A stretch of 5,447 nucleotides of DNA, taken from DASSKF01 sp035690725. GTDB taxonomy: Bacteria > Actinomycetota > Actinomycetes > Actinomycetales > Dermatophilaceae. The stretch lies in NCBI GenBank assembly GCA_035690725.1, contig DASSKF010000080.1, positions 1 through 5,447 on the forward strand, given 5' to 3'. Shown piece by piece: positions 1 to 5,447 of the stretch (position 1 is its first letter; each line of letters begins with the position of its first letter). Made by a program: the position numbers and the translations under genes. Under the pieces are notes generated by a model. That model did no database searches, had not been told where the DNA came from, and saw nothing but the letters and a program-made list of their open reading frames with translations.

Positions 1-190
1 CGTCCATGTGGATGAACGGGTCGAGCAGGCGCAGGTCGACGCCGGCGAAGGCGCGCTTGACCGGGAAGCCCTCGCCCTCGAACGACGACGGCGCGCTGGT
101 CACGGAGACCACGGGGCGCTGGGTCTGCTCGGCGGTGGGCAGCGGGACGCGCGGCAGGACGGTCAGGTCGTTGGCGGTCACGGCAGGCAT
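1..190 (-). CDS. Pirin family protein, N-terminal part (runs off the left edge)
   Basis: The first 63 residues of a pirin-like bicupin protein are visible. The recognisable segment is FEGEGFPVKRAFAG (about residues 37-50) followed by LLDPFIHMD at the window edge, which matches the start of the pirin N-terminal cupin. The metal-binding HPHRGFET region of the family should lie just beyond the edge, so an intact iron site cannot be confirmed. Known pirins are cupin-fold iron proteins; some act as quercetin 2,3-dioxygenases and others as redox-responsive partners of other proteins, so the function of this one is open. The ATG at 190-188 is preceded by GGAGGAG (about 196-202 on this strand), a good ribosome-binding site. 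The gene is divergent from the SMP-30 gene and has a clear promoter with an operator-like palindrome. Family assignment is firm; substrate or partner is unknown. Confidence 0.88.
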   Translation of the reverse strand, partial: MPAVTANDLTVLPRVPLPTAEQTQRPVVSVTSAPSSFEGEGFPVKRAFAGVDLRLLDPFIHMD

Positions 191-205
191 GACGGCTCCT
201 CCATG

Positions 206-223
206 TAGTTGCGAATTCAACTA
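206..223. promoter_or_regulatory. Operator-like inverted repeat TAGTTG-N6-CAACTA
   Basis: The 18-bp sequence TAGTTGCGAATTCAACTA has perfect 6-bp arms around a 6-bp spacer, and it overlaps the -10 box and likely start point of the pirin promoter. Its size, A/T-containing half-sites and position suit a dimeric winged-helix repressor such as a MarR-family protein; that family assignment is inference. No regulator gene lies in the window, so the protein that binds it would be encoded elsewhere. It stands out as AT-rich in a GC-rich region, which argues against chance. Confidence 0.55.
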
Positions 224-248
224 TTCTCTCCAACGGCGGACCTGTCAA
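220..248 (-). promoter_or_regulatory. Sigma70-type promoter of the pirin gene
   Basis: Read on the minus strand, a perfect TTGACA (248-243) is followed after 17 nt by AATAGT (225-220), which matches TATAAT at four of six positions including A2 and T6. Transcription should begin near 213, giving a leader of about 20-25 nt with the GGAGGAG ribosome-binding site. The -10 box overlaps the inverted repeat at 206-223, so a repressor bound there would block this promoter. Confidence 0.65.
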
Positions 249-321
249 CCGCATTCCCGCCTCAGGTGCCCCGGTCACTCTCGACCGGTCACGTGAGGGG
301 GCGGGGGGAAACCCGTGCTCC

Positions 322-327
322 TAGAGT
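322..327 (+). promoter_or_regulatory. -10 box for leaderless transcription of the SMP-30 gene
   Basis: TAGAGT matches the actinobacterial TANNNT -10 pattern and ends 7 nt before the ATG at 335. Transcription would therefore start at or within a base or two of the start codon. No convincing ribosome-binding site precedes the ATG, which agrees with a leaderless mRNA. No good -35 hexamer is visible at the expected distance, so the evidence is the -10 box and its spacing only. Confidence 0.5.
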
Positions 328-1172
328 GAGCGCCATGCGTGCGGAGCAGCTGACCGGGCCGGTGGCCCACCACGGCGAGGGCCCCTGCTGGTGGGACGGT
401 TGGGGCGGGCTCAAGTTCGTCGACATGCTCGCCGGCGACGTCATGTCGCTGCGCGAGGACGGCTCGGTCTGGCGGGCGCCGATCGGCACGGTCGCCGCCG
501 CGCTGCGGCCCCGCGCCGGCGGCGGTGCCGTGGTCGCGACGGAGCGCTCCTTCGCCCTGTGCGCGAACGACGACCTCTCCGGCGTCACGCACCTCCCGGA
601 CGTCTGGAGCGACACCGCCATCCGCTTCAACGACGGCGGCTGTGACCCGGAGGGCGCCTTCTGGTGCGGCACGATGGCGTATGACGAGACGCCGGGTGCC
701 GGGACCATGTATCGCCTCTCTCCCGGCTCACCCGGGCAGGACCCGCAGGTGGAGACCATGTGGGGCGACGTCACCATCTCCAACGGGTTCGCCTTTTCCC
801 CCGACGGGTCCCGCGCCTACTACAACGACACGCCGACCAAGACCATCCAGGTCTTCGACCACGACCCGGACAAGGGCCTCACGAACCGCCGCGTGCTGGT
901 GCGCATCGAGGACGAGCGTGCCGCCGGGCCGGACGGGTTGTGCGTGGACGGCGAGGGCAGCGTCTGGGCGGCCGTGTACGGCACGGGTGAGGTCCACCGC
1001 TACTCCCCCGACGGCCGGCTCGACGGGATCGTGGAGCTGCCGGTGACCCACGTCACCGCCTGCACCTTCGGTGGTCCGGACCTGCGCACGCTCTACGTCA
1101 CCACGACGGCGGAGGGCCTCGAGCCGGGCGCCCAGCCCGAGGCCGGGTCGCTGTTCTGCGCCCACCCGGACG

Positions 1173-3461
<2,289 letters not shown>

Positions 3462-3508
3462 GCCGCGCCCCTACCCACTCGCCGCCCGGTCACGCGGCCC
3501 ACCGGGCG

Positions 3509-3554
3509 AGTTGCGGCCGGACCGAGACGCAGGCGTCACGCTCCGGCCGCAACT
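3509..3554. repeat. 46-bp near-perfect palindrome between katE and the PRC-barrel gene
   Basis: The outer arms AGTTGCGGCCGGA (3509-3521) and TCCGGCCGCAACT (3542-3554) are exact reverse complements. Inward the symmetry continues through one C-C mismatch, two pairs, one A-A mismatch and the 5-bp arms GACGC/GCGTC around a central AG. In all, 20 of 22 positions pair. It lies in the 155-bp divergent region, 48 bp from the catalase start and just upstream of the likely -10 box of the plus-strand gene. It could be an operator, an mRNA hairpin in the catalase leader, or a copy of a dispersed palindromic repeat. The sequence does not decide between these. Confidence 0.75.
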
Positions 3555-3561
3555 TCTGCTC

Positions 3562-3567
3562 TAGGTT
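3562..3567 (+). promoter_or_regulatory. Candidate -10 box of the PRC-barrel gene
   Basis: TAGGTT fits the TANNNT pattern and lies 49 nt before the ATG, which would give a leader of roughly 40 nt carrying the ribosome-binding site. The region that would hold the -35 element falls on the right arm of the 46-bp palindrome and its inner loop, with no recognisable TTGACA-like hexamer. A factor bound to the palindrome, or an alternative sigma factor, could control it. This is a pattern match only. Confidence 0.35.
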
Positions 3568-3616
3568 GGGCGGGAGCCACACCACACGCACGCACCCGGA
3601 CCGAGAGGGAGGGCAC

Positions 3617-3973
3617 ATGTTCGAGGCAGAGGACATCGCCGACTGGCGCGGCCGCGACGTCGTCGACCAGCAGGGCGCGAAGGTGGGCACGCTCGAGGCG
3701 CTCTACTTCGACACGGCGCGGGACGTGCCGACGTTCGCCACCGTGAAGACCGGCTTCATCGGGCGGCACAAGCTCGTGTTCGTGCCGCTGGCCGATGCGG
3801 TCGTCTCCCCCGACTACGTGAAGGTGACCGAGGAGAAGGACACCATCAAGAAGGCGCCCTCGATGGAGCTGGACGGGGCGCTGAGCGTCGAGGACGAGCC
3901 GGCGATCTTCGAGCACTACGGCCTGGTCTACGAGCGTGGCTCCGGCGGCGAGCGCCGCCTCGCCCGCCGCTGA
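3617..3973 (+). CDS. PRC-barrel domain protein, 118 residues
   Basis: A small soluble protein consisting mostly of one PRC-barrel beta-barrel domain. The N-terminal half, from DIADWRGRDVVDQQG through GTLEALYFDT, TFATVKTGF and KLVFVPLADAVVSPDYVKV (residues 6-70), has the typical order of short strands and the WRG...DVVD...G..VGTLE signature. The acidic helical tail includes EDEPAIFEHYGL and ends in GERRLARR, a C-terminus I recognise from related actinobacterial proteins. PRC-barrel domains occur in RNA-processing proteins (RimM), photosynthetic reaction-centre H subunits and many stress-associated small proteins; what this one does is unknown. The start at 3617 is set by GAGGGAGGG just upstream and by homology beginning at MFEAEDI. 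An upstream TTG at 3566 would add 17 residues without domain character. It is monocistronic, bracketed by two palindromes, and convergent with the peptide-transporter operon. Confidence 0.85.
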   Translation: MFEAEDIADWRGRDVVDQQGAKVGTLEALYFDTARDVPTFATVKTGFIGRHKLVFVPLADAVVSPDYVKVTEEKDTIKKAPSMELDGALSVEDEPAIFEHYGLVYERGSGGERRLARR

Positions 3974-3990
3974 GCGACCACACACCCGGA

Positions 3991-4059
3991 ACCGGACACC
4001 GCTTGCGCGAGCACACTCGGGCGTTTCGCCCGAGGTGGCTCGCGCAAGCGGTGTCCGGT
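3991..4059. terminator. 69-bp near-perfect palindrome, probable bidirectional terminator
   Basis: The arms 3991-4012 and 4038-4059 are exact 22-bp reverse complements, starting ACCGGACACC and ending GGTGTCCGGT. After a 3-by-3 mismatch comes an inner 8-bp stem CTCGGGCG/CGCCCGAG with a TTT loop. In total 30 of 33 positions pair. It sits between two convergent genes, 17 nt after the PRC-barrel stop codon and 15 nt after the transporter stop codon, which is the expected place for a shared terminator. Neither side has a T tract, so it would work as a U-less actinobacterial hairpin. A dispersed palindromic repeat that landed here is the alternative. The structure is certain; the terminator function is inferred. 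Confidence 0.65.
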
Positions 4060-4074
4060 CGAAAGGGGGTGGGC

Positions 4075-5094
4075 TCAGGCGATCTCGTCGGCGGCGTGGA
4101 CCACATCGCGCTCCTCAGCGAAGTGGCACGCCGACGGGTGCGGCGACCCCTCGCGGAGCTTCAGCTCCGGCTCCTGCTCGGCGCAGATCTCCTGCGCCTT
4201 GTAGCAGCGGGTCCGGAACCGGCAGCCCGACGGCGGGTTGGCCGGGCTCGGGACGTCGCCCTCGAGCCGGATCCGCTCACGCTTGTCGCGCACGTCCGGG
4301 TCCGGCACCGGGACCGCCGAGAGCAGGCCCTGGGTGTAGGGGTGCGTGGGGTGGTCCGAGATCTCCGCGTCCGTGCCGACCTCGACGATCTTGCCGAGGT
4401 ACATCACCGCGATCCGGTCGCAGATGTGCCGCACGACGGACAGGTCGTGCGCGATGAACACGTAGGACAGGTTGAACTCGTCCTGCAGGTTCTCCAGCAG
4501 GTTGATGACCTGCGCCTGCACCGACACGTCCAGGGCGGACACCGGCTCGTCGCAGACGATGACCTCCGGCCGCAGGGCCAGGGCGCGGGCGATGCCGATG
4601 CGCTGGCGCTGGCCGCCGGAGAACTGGTGCGGGTAGCGGTTGATGTGCTCCGGCGACAGGCCGACCACGTCCAGCAGCTCTCGGACCTTCCGCTTCCGGT
4701 CGCCCTTCGGGGCCACCTCGGGGTGGATCTCGAAGGGCTCGGAGATGATGTCGCCGACGGTCTGCCGGGGGTCCAGCGAGGAGTACGGGTCCTGCAGCAC
4801 CATCTGGATGTTGCGACGGGCCCGGCGCATCTCGGCGCCCTTGAGCTGGCCCATGTCCTGCCCGAGCACCTCGACGCTGCCCGAGGTCGGCTTCTCCATG
4901 CCGAGCAGCAGCCGTCCCATCGTGGACTTGCCGCAGCCGGACTCGCCGACCAGGCCGAGCGTCTCACCGCGCTTGAGCTCCAGGTTGACACCGTCCACGG
5001 CGTGCACCTGGCCGATCGTCTTCTGGAAGACGACGCCACGCGTGAGCGGGAAGTACTTGACCATGTCACGGACCTCGATCACGTTCTCCGTCAT
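4075..5094 (-). CDS. Di/oligopeptide ABC importer ATPase, DppF/OppF type
   Basis: A complete 339-residue ATPase that powers uptake of di- or oligopeptides at the cytoplasmic face of the membrane, paired with the DppD/OppD-type ATPase encoded just upstream. All nucleotide-binding motifs are intact: Walker A GESGCGKST (50-58), Q-loop Gln101 in VLQDP, signature FSGGQRQR (158-165), Walker B VIVCDEP (178-184), D-loop SALD (186-189) and H-loop His216. The C-terminal oligopeptide-transporter extension carries HPYTQGLL (251-258) and four cysteines at 291, 297, 304 and 323. The start at 5094 follows a perfect AAGGAGGT and overlaps the preceding stop as ATGA; the longer frame to 5178 is only an extension into the upstream gene. 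It is the last gene of the operon, followed by the palindrome at 3991-4059. The transported peptide class, and whether the system is Dpp or Opp, cannot be told without the binding protein. Confidence 0.95.
   Translation of the reverse strand: MTENVIEVRDMVKYFPLTRGVVFQKTIGQVHAVDGVNLELKRGETLGLVGESGCGKSTMGRLLLGMEKPTSGSVEVLGQDMGQLKGAEMRRARRNIQMVLQDPYSSLDPRQTVGDIISEPFEIHPEVAPKGDRKRKVRELLDVVGLSPEHINRYPHQFSGGQRQRIGIARALALRPEVIVCDEPVSALDVSVQAQVINLLENLQDEFNLSYVFIAHDLSVVRHICDRIAVMYLGKIVEVGTDAEISDHPTHPYTQGLLSAVPVPDPDVRDKRERIRLEGDVPSPANPPSGCRFRTRCYKAQEICAEQEPELKLREGSPHPSACHFAEERDVVHAADEIA
5091..5094 (-). other. ATGA stop/start overlap coupling the two transporter ATPase genes
   Basis: The TGA stop of the upstream ATPase gene (5093-5091) shares bases with the ATG of the downstream gene (5094-5092). 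This arrangement usually couples translation, which would keep the two ATPase subunits at equal amounts, as their heterodimer requires. Confidence 0.9.
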
Positions 5095-5447
5095 GAGTCC
5101 ATGACCTCCTTCCAGAAGTGGCAGGCGCTTCCGCGCTCGTCGTCCACGTCGTACAGCGGCGGCACGTCGACCCGGCACTTCTCCCGGGCGTAGGGACAGC
5201 GCGGGTTGAACGAGCAGCCGGGCGGGATGTTCGCCAGGTTCGGCGGCAGGCCCTTGATGACGTCCAGGTCGCCGCCCTTGCGGTCGACCCGCGGAATGGA
5301 GCGCAGCAGCGCCTGGGTGTAGGGGTGCGCCGGCTGCCGGTAGATCGGGTGGACCGGCGAGCGCTCCACGACCTTCCCGGCATACATCACGGCGATCTGG
5401 TCCGAGACGTCGGCGACGACACCCATGTCGTGGGTGATGAGGATGAG
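5091..5447 (-). CDS. Di/oligopeptide ABC importer ATPase, DppD/OppD type, C-terminal part (runs off the right edge)
   Basis: The last 118 residues of an ABC ATPase are visible. They begin LILITHDMGVVADVSD, which contains the H-loop histidine (sixth visible residue) and the stretch just after Walker B. MYAGKVVERS and HPYTQALLRSIP follow, then the C-terminal oligopeptide-transporter domain with IPPGCSFNPRCPYAREKC and a final ACHF. The four cysteines (visible residues 78, 84, 91, 109) are spaced almost as in the downstream ATPase. The Walker A, signature and Walker B motifs lie outside the window. Together with the downstream gene it forms the ATPase heterodimer of a peptide importer; the permease and substrate-binding genes are expected further upstream, beyond the right edge. 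Confidence 0.93.
   Translation of the reverse strand, partial: LILITHDMGVVADVSDQIAVMYAGKVVERSPVHPIYRQPAHPYTQALLRSIPRVDRKGGDLDVIKGLPPNLANIPPGCSFNPRCPYAREKCRVDVPPLYDVDDERGSACHFWKEVMDS
5104..5111 (-). promoter_or_regulatory. Consensus ribosome-binding site of the DppF/OppF-type gene
   Basis: AAGGAGGT lies inside the 3' end of the upstream ATPase gene, 9 nt before the ATG at 5094. It is a perfect anti-16S complement and decides the start codon. A nearer ATG five codons' distance away in the upstream frame is immediately followed by that gene's stop and is not a start. Confidence 0.85.

Noticed and set aside
209..334. A 42-residue N-terminal extension of the SMP-30 protein starting at 209.
   Set aside because: It would begin inside the operator-like palindrome and cross both divergent promoters. 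Homology starts after Met at 335, which has its own -10 box.
3471..3476. GGGTAG on the minus strand just before katE as a SigB/SigF-type -10 box.
   Set aside because: The match is appealing because actinobacterial catalases can be under SigB-like control, but no GTTT-like -35 lies 14-17 nt upstream and the site overlaps the likely ribosome-binding site.
3566..3616. A TTG start at 3566 giving a longer PRC-barrel protein.
   Set aside because: It overlaps the candidate -10 box, lacks a ribosome-binding site and adds 17 residues unlike the domain. The ATG at 3617 has a strong purine-rich ribosome-binding site.
4003..5193. A 396-residue plus-strand open frame across the peptide-transporter ATPase gene.
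   Set aside because: It is a shadow of the minus-strand ATPase, low in complexity and without motifs, and its start lies within the 69-bp palindrome.

Overview
The window reads as a GC-rich actinobacterial chromosome segment. The case rests on strong G/C preference at third codon positions, TANNNT-type -10 boxes placed right before or shortly upstream of start codons, and protein types common in this phylum: a clade-2 catalase, a short PRC-barrel protein ending in ERRLARR, and a pirin. A member of Micrococcales/Intrasporangiaceae would fit, but that finer placement is an impression and was not tested.

Layout. Positions 1-190 (minus) hold the 5' part of a pirin-family gene that runs off the left edge. 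Positions 191-334 are a divergent promoter region: a good sigma70-type promoter with an overlapping TAGTTG-N6-CAACTA operator faces the pirin gene, and a -10 box 7 nt before the ATG suggests leaderless transcription of the gene on the other side. Positions 335-1207 (plus) encode an SMP-30/gluconolactonase/regucalcin-family sugar-lactone hydrolase. Positions 1173-3461 (minus) encode a complete large-subunit monofunctional catalase (KatE/HPII type). Its 3' end overlaps the 3' end of the SMP-30 gene tail to tail by 35 bp. Positions 3462-3616 are a second divergent region containing a 46-bp near-perfect palindrome. Positions 3617-3973 (plus) encode a 118-residue PRC-barrel protein. Positions 3974-4074 separate two convergent genes and are mostly filled by a 69-bp near-perfect palindrome. 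Positions 4075-5094 and 5091-5447 (minus) are the last two genes of a di/oligopeptide ABC importer operon (DppF/OppF-type and DppD/OppD-type ATPases), translationally coupled through an ATGA overlap. The operon continues past the right edge.

How the genes fit together. The catalase and, more loosely, pirin and the PRC-barrel protein suit an oxidative or general stress setting. The lactonase and the peptide importer are metabolic and uptake functions. No single pathway links them. The peptide-transporter pair is the only clear operon; the other genes stand alone in divergent or convergent pairs.

I found no clear new multi-gene system. The items most worth a second look are the two long palindromes bracketing the PRC-barrel gene, the operator-like palindrome over the pirin promoter, the antisense 3' overlap of catalase and lactonase, and the conserved four-cysteine tails on both transporter ATPases.
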